Part shown: positions 26,270 to 35,262 of the stretch, one piece after another
Position numbering within the stretch: the first letter of the stretch is position 1
How the letters are laid out: every line of letters starts with the position of its first letter
DNA from: Paraburkholderia fynbosensis
GTDB lineage: Bacteria; Pseudomonadota; Gammaproteobacteria; Burkholderiales; Burkholderiaceae
Reading direction: 5' to 3'
Length of the DNA stretch: 64,000 nt
NCBI RefSeq assembly: GCF_902859935.1
Contig: NZ_CADIKI010000009.1
Location: 124,001 to 188,000, forward strand
The notes under the pieces: model-generated
Database searches by the model: none
Seen by the model: the letters and a program-made list of their open reading frames with translations, nothing else
Told to the model about the DNA's origin: nothing
Made by a program: the position numbers and the translations under genes

Positions 26270-26674
26270 ATGCGCAACTTAACCATCGAACCCTTCGTCG
26301 CCACCGCCCTGCTTCTTGCTGCGCTGGCGTCAAACGGCAACGCGTATGCACAAGGCGCCCCTCAGGCAATCATGGAGAAGCGCACGGACGTGGTTCAGCT
26401 CGCGAGCGGTTATCGTGCGTCGAAGCTCAGCGGCGCCGACGTGTACAACAGGAACAAGGACGCCATCGGCACACTGGACGATCTGATCGTCTCGCCGGGT
26501 GGCGGTCGCGGCACGTATGCGATTCTGTCCGTAGGTGGTTTTCTCGGCATGGGCAAGCACTTGGTCGCTGTGCCGTTCAATGATCTGCAAATCGAAAACC
26601 GCCGCATCGTCTTACCGGATGCGACCAAAAAATCGCTCGCTGCGCTGCCGGAGTTCAAGTACGCGCCGGAGTAA
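26270..26674 (+). CDS. Exported PRC-barrel domain protein
   Basis: The protein has 134 residues. A signal peptide (about 1-27, ending ASNGNAYAQG) is followed by a PRC-barrel: YRASKLSGADVYNRNKDAIGTLDDLIVSPGGGRGTYAILSVGGFLGMGKHLVAVPFNDLQIENRRIVLPDATKKSLAALPEF, described here only by its ordered strands. PRC-barrels bind partner proteins or act in surface stress responses; exported single-domain forms are common in Burkholderia, often induced by stress. The ATG at 26270 follows AGGGAG. Confidence 0.85.
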   Translation: MRNLTIEPFVATALLLAALASNGNAYAQGAPQAIMEKRTDVVQLASGYRASKLSGADVYNRNKDAIGTLDDLIVSPGGGRGTYAILSVGGFLGMGKHLVAVPFNDLQIENRRIVLPDATKKSLAALPEFKYAPE

Positions 26675-26954
26675 GCGAGCTTTATTGCATGGCCGTGAAA
26701 GCTTCGGGTTTTCGCGCAGAAAAGCTTGATGTTTGCTCACGGCCCCCGCTATATCCAACGGTGACTATCGCGAGGTTGCGCAGACAAGCAGGAAATGGCG
26801 TGAAAAAAGGCGCTTTCCGGATCGGAAGTTGCAGGCGGGAATTGAAAAAATAGCGGGCACGTATGCCCATTTTGTTAGCTTCGCGCAGACCAGGCGATGC
26901 GTTGAAGAGGCGGGGTCCACTGCATTAAGTACTTGTGCAACTGCCCCGTACGCG

Positions 26955-27413
26955 TTACGGCGGTCCGGCAACATGCAACGCGGCCGCCGATTCGAGCACG
27001 CGCAACAGGCGCTCGGGCGTCAACGGCTTGGCGCAATGCGCATCGAAACCGGCGGCTCTGGCTCGCGCGCGGTCGTCCCGCGAGGCGAAAGCCGTACAGG
27101 CGACCAGCAGCATATGCGAAGTCGCCGCATGAGCCCTCAGACGACGCGCCAGTTCGAGCCCGTCCAGTCCCGGCATCTTGATGTCCAGCACCACGGCGAA
27201 CGGTTGCCACTCGCAGGCCATCTCGCACACAGCAAACGGATCGTCGAGCGCACGGCATTCGAATCCGTCGGCGGTGAGCAGCATCTGCAATGCATCAGCC
27301 GCTTCGCGATAGTCGTCCACCACCAGCACACGACGATGCGAGACCATCGCATACTGGATAGGTCGCCACACCACGACGTCATCGTTTTCATCCATTCTGT
27401 CGTCGACCTTCAC
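26955..27413 (-). CDS. Stand-alone receiver-domain response regulator
   Basis: The protein has 152 residues: a short N-terminal leader and one receiver domain with VLVVDDYREAAD (acidic pair), the phospho-acceptor Asp in VVLDIKMPGLDG, the Thr/Ala switch in VACTAFASRDD, and Lys in CAKPLTP. It has no output domain, so it likely passes phosphate on or acts by protein binding, as a partner for a hybrid kinase. The GTG at 27413 is chosen because AAGGAG lies 7 bp upstream; a Met at residue 7 after it is also possible. Confidence 0.85.
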   Translation of the reverse strand: MKVDDRMDENDDVVVWRPIQYAMVSHRRVLVVDDYREAADALQMLLTADGFECRALDDPFAVCEMACEWQPFAVVLDIKMPGLDGLELARRLRAHAATSHMLLVACTAFASRDDRARARAAGFDAHCAKPLTPERLLRVLESAAALHVAGPP

Positions 27414-27877
27414 CCTGTTCTCCTTGGTTTTTTCGTGTGCCACCGATGAGCACGTCGGAACGACGGCGCAAGATCCGCTCCCACGGCGCGAATAAAACGC
27501 ATCGCTTGTCACGCGAGAGCCGCGATCGATGCCGCGCTGTCGTCAAAGCGCCGCTGCAGACGGCTTGGCGCTTGTCATCGTTCATGATGCCTGGCAGCGC
27601 TAGACAATTCGATCAGACCCATCCTACGCGAGCACGCGTACATCTCACGTGCGCGCCGTCGATGCAGCGCACTTCTCTCGTGCATGCCGCCCATGGCGCG
27701 TGCATCACACGACACTTCTTCTGCCGTTTGATTTTTTTGGCTGAATGCGACGCTGCTGCCTCTACGATAAATCGCTGTGTGCTTGTAGCTCACAGCGGCA
27801 GCGTCGGCATACACACAGAATAAGCGAGGAAGCGCGCCGAAAAAGCAGCAGCGTTTTAGGGGTTTGCGCTCAGCGGG
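27414..27877. other. 464-bp region without a recognised gene
   Basis: The region lies between the end of the DNA ligase and the start of the receiver protein, both on the minus strand. It is somewhat AT-richer than its surroundings near 27715-27780 and contains an imperfect dyad around GCTGTG...CACAGC (27773-27795). No gene is supported. Confidence 0.45.
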
Positions 27878-29572
27878 TTATCCCGCACGATCGTCGATGA
27901 AGCCTTTGAGCATGCTCAACGTATCGGCATCGTCGATCTGTTTATCGGTACGCCAGCGCAGCATGCGCGGAAAACGCACCGCCACGCCGGACTTGTGGCG
28001 CGAACTTGCCTGAATTCCTTCAAAGCCGATTTCGAATACGAGCGTAGGCGTCACGCTACGCACCGGGCCAAACTTTTCGATGGTGGTCTTTCGGACAATG
28101 GCATCGACCTTGCGCATCTCTTCGTCGGTGAGACCCGAGTAAGCCTTGGCGAATGGCACGAGAGTGCGCACGCCATTCGCTTCGTCCCACACCGCGAACG
28201 TGAAGTCGGTGTAAAGACTTGCACGGCGGCCGTGACCGCGTTGCGCATAAACCAGCACTGCATCGACCGCATAAGGATCGACTTTCCATTTCCACCATGT
28301 ACCCGATGCCTTGGTGCGGCCCACGCCGTACATCGATTCGCGCTCCTTCACCATCAACCCTTCAACGCCGCGTGCGCGGCTTTCCTCACGCAACGCCGCG
28401 AGCGTCTGCCAGTCCGGCGCGCTGACGAGGGGCGACACCCGCAACAGATCGCGCGCGAGCGTGCCGTCGACGGTAGCGGCCAATGCATCGAGTCGCGCAC
28501 GCCGCTGCGCGAGCGGGGTCATGCGCAAGTCCTCGCCTTGCGCTTCGAGCAGATCGTAAGCGAGCAACGTGGCGGGCGAATCCGCGAGTACTTTCTTCGT
28601 CAGCGTTTTACGAGCGATGCGCGGTTGCAGACGCGCGAACGGCAACGGCGCGATGGCGCCCGGCTCCCACGCGAGAATTTCGCCGTCGATCACATAACCG
28701 TCCGGCAATGCTTCTCCCAATGCCGCGACTTCGGGAAAGCGATCGGTGATCAGATCCTCGCCGCGCGACCATAACCAGACATGCCCACCGCGTTTGACGA
28801 GTTGCGCGCGAATGCCGTCCCATTTCCATTCGATCAACCACTGCGACGGATCGCCGAGCGTCGCCGGATCGGCCTGCAACGGATGGGCGAGAAAGAACGG
28901 ATACGGCAAGCCGAGATCACTGTCGCGCTGCGCGAGCGCATGCTCGCTTGGTTGCGCGTCGTGCTGATCGCCACTGCCCGCTTCCGGCGCGATGAGTCGC
29001 AGATAACGCGCCGCGTCCGGCTTCTGCTGCGAATCGGTCCAGCCGACCATGCGTTGCGCGATCCGTTTGTGATCGACGCCCGCCACTTCCGCGAGCGCCC
29101 TGACCACCAGTTGCCGCGCGACGCCGACCCGGAATCCGCCGCCGATCAGTTTGGTCAGCAGAAAGCGGCCGCCCCAGTCGAGTTCATCCCAGTAGCTGAG
29201 CAGGCGCGTGCGCAACTCTTCCGGCGCGACGCCCCGCAAGGTCAGCACGCGCTGTTCGATCCATTGCGTGAGGCCCAGCTCCGACGTGCGTTGCGCGGGC
29301 GGCAGGATATGCGCGATGGTCTCCGCCAGGTCGCCCACCGCGTGATACGACTCCTCGAACAACCATGGCGGCAAGCCGGCGCGCTCGCGGGCAATCTCGC
29401 TCAGAAGGCGCGTCGGGACCGACTGACGCGGCTTGCCGCCAGCGAGGAAATACGACGCCCAGGCGGCGTCTTCCGGATCGGCCACGGCGAAGTAGCTGGT
29501 CAGCGCTTCGAGCTTGTCATGCGTGGACGTGGTGGCATCGAGCGCGGTGTAGAGGGCGGCGAAGCGTTTCAT
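27878..29572 (-). CDS. ATP-dependent DNA ligase (cisplatin-response/LigC-type)
   Basis: The protein has 564 residues. An N-terminal DNA-binding domain (about 1-200) precedes the nucleotidyltransferase core, with the adenylated Lys250 in EWKWDGIR (motif I, KxDG), DGEILAW (motif III), GVEGLMVKE (motif IV) and WWKWKVDP (motif V), then an OB-fold. It seals nicks using ATP in a repair, not replication, role. Its ATG overlaps the stop of the upstream exonuclease gene by 4 bases (ATGA), so the two are translationally coupled; the pair is a known repair partnership. Confidence 0.93.
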   Translation of the reverse strand: MKRFAALYTALDATTSTHDKLEALTSYFAVADPEDAAWASYFLAGGKPRQSVPTRLLSEIARERAGLPPWLFEESYHAVGDLAETIAHILPPAQRTSELGLTQWIEQRVLTLRGVAPEELRTRLLSYWDELDWGGRFLLTKLIGGGFRVGVARQLVVRALAEVAGVDHKRIAQRMVGWTDSQQKPDAARYLRLIAPEAGSGDQHDAQPSEHALAQRDSDLGLPYPFFLAHPLQADPATLGDPSQWLIEWKWDGIRAQLVKRGGHVWLWSRGEDLITDRFPEVAALGEALPDGYVIDGEILAWEPGAIAPLPFARLQPRIARKTLTKKVLADSPATLLAYDLLEAQGEDLRMTPLAQRRARLDALAATVDGTLARDLLRVSPLVSAPDWQTLAALREESRARGVEGLMVKERESMYGVGRTKASGTWWKWKVDPYAVDAVLVYAQRGHGRRASLYTDFTFAVWDEANGVRTLVPFAKAYSGLTDEEMRKVDAIVRKTTIEKFGPVRSVTPTLVFEIGFEGIQASSRHKSGVAVRFPRMLRWRTDKQIDDADTLSMLKGFIDDRAG

Positions 29573-30651
29573 GGGCTGCTCGCCGCGGCGGTTTCGTCAG
29601 CGCCCGCGGCATCGGCCTCGACACTGTCGTCGCCGTATTGCGTGTCGAACGCGCCCGCTTCGAGGCCCTGCTCGCGCAACCATCGCACCATCGGCTCGAC
29701 CGAACCATGAGTGACGATCACGCGTGGCGCGCCGGTCGCTTGAATCGCGGTTTGCAGGCTCGGCCAGTCCGCATGATCCGACAGCACAAAACCGCGATCG
29801 ACGCCGCGTCTGCGCCGCGCGCCGCGCAAGCGCATCCAGCCTGAGGCAAACGCGTCGCTGTAGTCGCCGAAGCGTTTGAGCCACGCGCTGCCTTGCGCCG
29901 AAGGCGGCGCGACGATCAACGCCTGCCTGAACACCGCCTTGTCTTTGGCGGGGATCTCGGCGACGAGGCCGACCGGCGGCAAGCGCACACCGGCCGCGCG
30001 ATACGCGCGATTGAGCGGTTCCACCGCGCCGTGGCAGAAGAGCGGCCCGATTGCCGCATCGACGCTCGCCAGCACGCGCTGCGCCTTGCCGAACGAATAG
30101 CAGAACAGTACCGACGCGCGTCCTTCGGACGCATTGTGACGCCACCATGAATCGACGCCGTCAAACACGGTTTGCGGCGCGTCCCATCGATAGATCGGCA
30201 AGCCGAAGGTCGATTCGGTGATGAAGGTATCGCAACGCACGGGCTCGAACGCATCGCAGGTCGGATCGGCATCGAGCTTGTAGTCGCCCGATGCGACCCA
30301 CACGCTCCCCGCGTGTTCGATCCGCACTTGCGACGAGCCCAGCACATGCCCAGCCGGGTGCAACGACACGCGCGCGCCGCCGATAACCAGCACCTCGCCA
30401 TACGCGAGCGTCTGCAGCGAGATGCCGGGCAAGCGCGACAGCAGCACGTTCGCCCCCGCCTGCGAGGCGAGGTAATGCCGATGCCCGAAATGCGCGTGAT
30501 CGGAATGCGCATGCGTGATCACCGCCCGCTCAACCGGCCGCCACGGATCGATATAAAAATCGCCGGCCTCGCAATAGAGCCCTTCCGGCCGCGCCACGAC
30601 GAGGTCCGTTTCGTTCAACCCGATGTTCGATTGATATTCTGGCAGGTTCAT
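29569..30651 (-). CDS. Ligase-associated DNA exonuclease (metallo-beta-lactamase/beta-CASP-like)
   Basis: The protein has 360 residues. The metal site motif is THAHSDHAHFGH; further ligands lie in HPAGHVLGSSQV, ASGDYKLDADPTC and FVLSDHADW. The family was once annotated as an mRNA 3'-end processing factor but is linked with ATP-dependent ligases in bacterial DNA repair. It is predicted to process DNA ends before ligation. It is the first gene of a two-gene operon with the ligase (4-bp overlap). The ATG at 30651 is the family start. Confidence 0.9.
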   Translation of the reverse strand: MNLPEYQSNIGLNETDLVVARPEGLYCEAGDFYIDPWRPVERAVITHAHSDHAHFGHRHYLASQAGANVLLSRLPGISLQTLAYGEVLVIGGARVSLHPAGHVLGSSQVRIEHAGSVWVASGDYKLDADPTCDAFEPVRCDTFITESTFGLPIYRWDAPQTVFDGVDSWWRHNASEGRASVLFCYSFGKAQRVLASVDAAIGPLFCHGAVEPLNRAYRAAGVRLPPVGLVAEIPAKDKAVFRQALIVAPPSAQGSAWLKRFGDYSDAFASGWMRLRGARRRRGVDRGFVLSDHADWPSLQTAIQATGAPRVIVTHGSVEPMVRWLREQGLEAGAFDTQYGDDSVEADAAGADETAAASSP

Positions 30652-30804
30652 CGAGCGGTCCCTGAAGTCCGGCGAATGGCGGGCCGGTCTCTTGCTGATA
30701 TAAAAGAGCAATGAGCGCCATCGTGCGCGTCGACTCATGTCGCGCGCGTTGGCCCGAACGCGAAGCAAACCGCATTCCTGGCACGCGCCCGACGCGCGCA
30801 TGGT

Positions 30805-30833
30805 TTGCGCTGCGTGCCTGCCTACGGTATATA
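30805..30833 (+). promoter_or_regulatory. Candidate sigma-70 promoter upstream of the YihY gene
   Basis: TTGCGC (30805-30810) and TATATA (30828-30833) are 17 bp apart, and the -10 box ends 64 bp before the ATG at 30898. Spacing and -10 fit the housekeeping consensus; the -35 box is weaker. Confidence 0.4.
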
Positions 30834-30897
30834 ACGCAAGCAGGCGCGTCGATACTGGCTGCCAGCCGGCAGAGCCCGACTCGTACCGCGAGGCCCC

Positions 30898-31800
30898 ATG
30901 CGCACCATTCTCGACCCGCACGCGCTGTATATCGCGAAACATCCCGGCCGCTTCATCCTGCAAACGCTCAAGGCATTCCGGGCGAACCAGGGTTTGCTGC
31001 TTGCGGGCGCGGTCGCGTATTACGCCTTGCTGTCGATCGTACCGCTGCTGATTCTGATCGTCATCGCGCTCTCACGGGTGGTGCCGCAACACCTGCTGCT
31101 GGCGTCGCTCGCCCACCTGCTGCGATGGCTGGTGCCAGGGCAGTCGAATGCGCTGGTGCAGGAGCTGGCGAATTTTCTCGACCATCGCGCGGTGATCGGC
31201 TGGGTGCTGTTGCTGACCATGATCTTCTTCAGTTCGCTCGCCTTCACCGTCCTCGAAAATGCGATGTCGCTGATCTTCGTTCACCGCGTCGTGGTCCGGC
31301 GCAGGCACTTTCTGATCTCGGCGCTGCTGCCGTACTGCTACATCCTGTTTCTCGGCATCGGGCTGCTGATCGTCACATGCGTGTCGAGTGCGCTGGAAAC
31401 GCTCGGCGCCGAGGGCATCGAATTGTTGGGCCTGCATGTCTCGTTGCAGGGACCATCGCGGGTGGCGCTGTATCTTCTCGGACTCGCCGGCGAGATTTTC
31501 GTGCTGACGTCGATCTATCTGGTCATGCCAGTCGGGCGGCCTTCGGTCAAACACGCGCTGCTAGGCGGCGTGGTCGCCGCCATATTGTGGGAAATTACGC
31601 GGCACGTGCTGGTCTGGTACTTCGCGACACTGTCTCAGGTCAGCGTGGTATACGGGTCGCTGACCATGGCGATCGTGCTGCTGCTCAGCCTCGAATGGCT
31701 GGCTACACTTCTGTTGTTCGGCGCTCAGGTGATTTCGCAATACGAACGATTCGGTCGCGAACCGATCGAGGCGCGGCAGCCGACAATCGAAACCGGTTGA
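30898..31800 (+). CDS. YihY/BrkB-family inner membrane protein
   Basis: The protein has 300 residues with six predicted membrane spans. Signature parts are the opening GLLLAGAVAYYALLSIVPLLIL, then VLLLTMIFFSSLAFTVLENAMSLIF and the final segment YGSLTMAIVLLLSLEWLATLLLFGAQVISQYER. The family was annotated as ribonuclease BN in error; its role (possibly transport or envelope) is unknown. It faces away from the DNA ligase operon. Confidence 0.9.
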   Translation: MRTILDPHALYIAKHPGRFILQTLKAFRANQGLLLAGAVAYYALLSIVPLLILIVIALSRVVPQHLLLASLAHLLRWLVPGQSNALVQELANFLDHRAVIGWVLLLTMIFFSSLAFTVLENAMSLIFVHRVVVRRRHFLISALLPYCYILFLGIGLLIVTCVSSALETLGAEGIELLGLHVSLQGPSRVALYLLGLAGEIFVLTSIYLVMPVGRPSVKHALLGGVVAAILWEITRHVLVWYFATLSQVSVVYGSLTMAIVLLLSLEWLATLLLFGAQVISQYERFGREPIEARQPTIETG

Positions 31801-31970
31801 GTCCGCGCCCCTCAACCCGGAGCACCGCTTGCAGGGCGCCGCGAAACGCATCCGCGACGCCTTTCACACTGGGTCTGACGGCGAGACTGCGGTAACATCC
31901 GTGGATCTGGGCCCGGCGCCATCGCAGGCTCCTTCGCCGCGCCATTCCCCGCAGACCTCAGGACTCGACA

Positions 31971-32774
31971 ATGAGCATCATCCAGCGCAACAACGTACAT
32001 ATTTCGGGTCACGGCAAACGGATCATTGTGCTCGCGCACGGCTTCGGCTGCGACCAGACCATGTGGCGATACTTCGTGCCGTCGTTTCAAGACGACTACC
32101 GGACCGTGCTGTTCGACCACGTCGGCAGCGGCTCGTCCGACCTGGCCGCTTACAACGTCGACAAATACGACTCGCTCGATGGCTACGCCGACGACCTGAT
32201 CGAGATCATCCGCGAAGTGGCCGACGAGCCGGTCGTATTCGTCGGCCATTCGGTGAGCGCGATGATCGGCCTCGTCGCCGGCCTCAAGGCGCCGCAACTC
32301 TTCGCCGCTCAAGTGATGGTCGGCCCGTCGCCCTGCTATGTGAACGACGGCGACTACATCGGCGGCTTCACGCGCGACGATATGGACGACCTGCTGCACA
32401 CCCTGGAGAGCAACTACCTCGGCTGGTCGAGCACCATGGCGCCGGCCATCATGGGCACGCCGGAGCAACCGGAGCTCGGCATCGAACTGACCAACAGTTT
32501 CTGCCGCACGGACCCGGAAATCGCGCAGCAATTCGCACGCGTCACGTTTCTGTCCGATCACCGCGCGCTGCTCCCGCGCAGCACCGCGCCCACGCTGATC
32601 CTGCAATGCAGCGACGACATCATCGCGCCGCAGGCGGTCGGCGAATACATGCACCGGGTGATGCCGCGCAGCACGCTACATGTGATCGAGAACGTCGGCC
32701 ACTGTCCGCATCTCAGTTCGCCCAGCGCCAGTTCGGCGGCCGTGAGCGCCTTTCTCGAGCCGCTGAGCCTGTAA
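31971..32774 (+). CDS. RsbQ-type alpha/beta hydrolase
   Basis: The protein has 267 residues, the RsbQ/KAI2/D14 length. Catalytic residues fit this family: Ser94 in VGHSVSAM, Asp216 in LQCSDDIIAP and His244 in VGHCPHLSSP; the oxyanion region is AHGFGCDQTMW. In Bacillus RsbQ makes or hydrolyses a small ligand that activates the PAS domain of RsbP. Here the next gene, 4 bp downstream, begins with a PAS domain, so the same ligand-to-PAS logic is likely, with a kinase in place of the phosphatase. Confidence 0.92.
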   Translation: MSIIQRNNVHISGHGKRIIVLAHGFGCDQTMWRYFVPSFQDDYRTVLFDHVGSGSSDLAAYNVDKYDSLDGYADDLIEIIREVADEPVVFVGHSVSAMIGLVAGLKAPQLFAAQVMVGPSPCYVNDGDYIGGFTRDDMDDLLHTLESNYLGWSSTMAPAIMGTPEQPELGIELTNSFCRTDPEIAQQFARVTFLSDHRALLPRSTAPTLILQCSDDIIAPQAVGEYMHRVMPRSTLHVIENVGHCPHLSSPSASSAAVSAFLEPLSL

Positions 32775-32778
32775 CGCG

Positions 32779-35109
32779 ATGCACAGCACGGACCACCTGC
32801 AGCCGTCAGCCGACACGCTCTACGAGCACGCCGCGTGCGGCCTGCTCGTGACCGACGCCAACGGCCGTATACAACGCGTCAACGCGACTTTCTGCGGCTG
32901 GCTCGGCTATAGCGCGACGGAACTCGCGGGTGTCAAGCACATTCAGGATCTCCTGAGCGCGGGCGGCAAGGTGTTCTATCAGACCCATTGGGCGCCGCTG
33001 CTGCATATGCAAGGCTCGGTAGCCGAAGTCAAGCTGAGCATGATCCACCGCGACGGCCAGACGGTGCCGATGCTGCTCAACGCGGTGAGCCGCCGTCATG
33101 GCGAGACGAGCTACTTCGAAGTGGCGGTGCTGATCGTCGCGGATCGTCATAAGTACGAACAGGAACTGCTGCTCGCGCGGCGCAATGCCGAGGCGTCGGT
33201 GGCCGCGCATCAACTGGCGCAGAAAGCCCTGCAGGAAAGCCGCGACGTGCTCAGTCTCGCGATGCGCGGCGCGCGCATGGGTGCGTGGTCGCACGAGCCG
33301 AAGTCGGGCAAGTTCTGGTGGAGTCGCGAACTGGAAGCACTCGCCGGTTACGCCGAAGGCCGTTTCGCGGACATGGCCGGCGGCTTTTTCGAACTGATCC
33401 ATCCGGGCGACCTGGCCGGACTCAACGAAGCCGTCGATCAGGCGGTGGCGAGCGCGGACGACTACGTCGCCGAATTCCGCTTCATGCACGCGAGCGGCGA
33501 GTGGTGCTGGATGGAAGGCCGCGGGCGCGCCACCTACGACCGCAACGGCGAACCGCTGACGATCTACGGGCTCGGCCTCGACATCACCGAGCGCAAGGAA
33601 GCGCAAACCGTGCTGCTGCGCCAGGCCGCGATCTTCGAGCATCTGAGCGACGCGATCGTCATCACCGATCTGCGCGGCAATATCACCGACTTCAACGTCG
33701 GCGGCGAGCGCATGCTCGGTTATCGCACGCGCGAGATTCTCGGCAAGCCCATCGCCATCTTCCATCCGCCGGAAGACGCGCTGCGCATCCGCCGCGAAGC
33801 GCTCGCCGCACTCGCCGCCGACGGTACGTGGCGCGGCGAACTCACCTTCGTGCGGGGCGACGGCACGCGCGGCGTGTGCGACACCGTCGTCAAGCCGCTC
33901 GCGAACGCGCGCGGCGACGTCTACGGCGCGGTCTGCGTGAGCCGTGACATCACCGAGCGCCGGCGCGCCGAGCGGCAACTACAGCGGCTCAATCTCGAAC
34001 TCTCGAAGGCTGACCGGCGCAAGGACGAATTCCTCGCCACGCTCGCGCACGAACTGCGCAACCCGCTCGCGCCCATGCGCAACGTGCTCGAAATTCTGCG
34101 CCTGAAGGAATTCGCCGATCCGCAATTGAGCTGGTCGCGCGACGTGTTCGACCGGCAATTGCAGCACATGACGCATCTGGTCGACGATCTGCTGGAAGTG
34201 TCGCGCATCACGCAAGGCAAGCTCGAACTGCGCAAGCAGCGGCTCGAACTCTCGCGCGCGATGCAGTCCGCGATGGAAGCGGCGCGCCCTACCGTGCACG
34301 CGTTGTCGCACCACTTGAGCGTGACGTTGCCGCGCGAGCCGCTCTATCTCGACGCCGACCCGACCCGTCTATCGCAAATGATCCTGAACCTGCTGAACAA
34401 CGCAGCCAAATACACGCCGGCCGGCGGCAACATCTCGCTCGCGGCCGAGCGCGAAGGCAATGAAGCCGTGATCGTCGTGCGAGATTCCGGCATCGGCATT
34501 GCGCGCGAACACCTGAACAGCGTGTTCGAAATGTTCTCGCAACTGGCGCCCGCGCTGGACCGTTCGCAAGGCGGTCTCGGCATCGGCCTCGCGCTGGTGC
34601 GCGGACTCGCGCAATTGCATGGCGGCAGCGTCGCGGCATTCAGCGCCGGGCCGGGCACGGGCAGCGAGTTCATGATCCGGCTGCCGCTATCGACAGCCGC
34701 GGCGGCGGCCGCCGACAAGCCCGCGCCCGAAACCACGCACGCGGCCGGCATGCGCGTCGTCATCGTCGACGACAACGCCGATGCTGCCGACAGCCTCGCG
34801 ATGGTGCTCGAACTCGAAGGCCACGAAGTGCGCACCGCGGGCGACGGTATCGCCGGTCTGGCGTTGATCGCCGGATTCGCGCCGCAAGCGGTGATTCTCG
34901 ATATCGGTTTGCCGCTCCTGAACGGTTATGAAGTGGCGCGGCGCGTGCGGCACGATCACCACGAGGCCGGCATTCTGCTGATTGCCGTCACCGGTTGGGG
35001 ACAGCAGCAGGACAAGCAGACTGCCATCGACGCCGGCTTCGATCATCACTTCACGAAGCCGGTCGATCCGCGCGAATTACAGCGCGTGTTGAGCCGGCAG
35101 CAGGTTTGA
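32779..35109 (+). CDS. PAS-PAS-PAS hybrid histidine kinase with receiver, partner of the RsbQ-like hydrolase
   Basis: The protein has 776 residues and no membrane span. PAS1 (about 12-120) contains FCGWLGYS and the stretch YQTHWAPLLHMQGSV; PAS2 (about 155-275) and PAS3 (about 285-395) end in DITERK and DITERRRAE linkers. The HisKA domain has His424 in LAHELRNPLAPMRN; the ATPase domain has NLLNNAAKYT, DSGIGIA and GGLGIGLALV. The receiver (about 655-775) has the acidic pair in VIVDDNADAAD and Asp708 in ILDIGLPL. It is likely cytoplasmic and switched by the ligand made by the RsbQ homologue encoded immediately upstream. No transcription factor is adjacent. Confidence 0.93.
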   Translation: MHSTDHLQPSADTLYEHAACGLLVTDANGRIQRVNATFCGWLGYSATELAGVKHIQDLLSAGGKVFYQTHWAPLLHMQGSVAEVKLSMIHRDGQTVPMLLNAVSRRHGETSYFEVAVLIVADRHKYEQELLLARRNAEASVAAHQLAQKALQESRDVLSLAMRGARMGAWSHEPKSGKFWWSRELEALAGYAEGRFADMAGGFFELIHPGDLAGLNEAVDQAVASADDYVAEFRFMHASGEWCWMEGRGRATYDRNGEPLTIYGLGLDITERKEAQTVLLRQAAIFEHLSDAIVITDLRGNITDFNVGGERMLGYRTREILGKPIAIFHPPEDALRIRREALAALAADGTWRGELTFVRGDGTRGVCDTVVKPLANARGDVYGAVCVSRDITERRRAERQLQRLNLELSKADRRKDEFLATLAHELRNPLAPMRNVLEILRLKEFADPQLSWSRDVFDRQLQHMTHLVDDLLEVSRITQGKLELRKQRLELSRAMQSAMEAARPTVHALSHHLSVTLPREPLYLDADPTRLSQMILNLLNNAAKYTPAGGNISLAAEREGNEAVIVVRDSGIGIAREHLNSVFEMFSQLAPALDRSQGGLGIGLALVRGLAQLHGGSVAAFSAGPGTGSEFMIRLPLSTAAAAAADKPAPETTHAAGMRVVIVDDNADAADSLAMVLELEGHEVRTAGDGIAGLALIAGFAPQAVILDIGLPLLNGYEVARRVRHDHHEAGILLIAVTGWGQQQDKQTAIDAGFDHHFTKPVDPRELQRVLSRQQV

Positions 35110-35262
35110 GGGCGGCAGGCGTCTGCGGACATGACTGCTAAAATGGCGCGCTCATTGCCCGCCGTCACGTCATGCTCAACGACATCGCCGCAGTTTTTCG
35201 ATCACCCGCCGCCACGCGGATGTCCGCGCCGATAGCCGCGCTGCGCACCGGCACCCTCGCCC

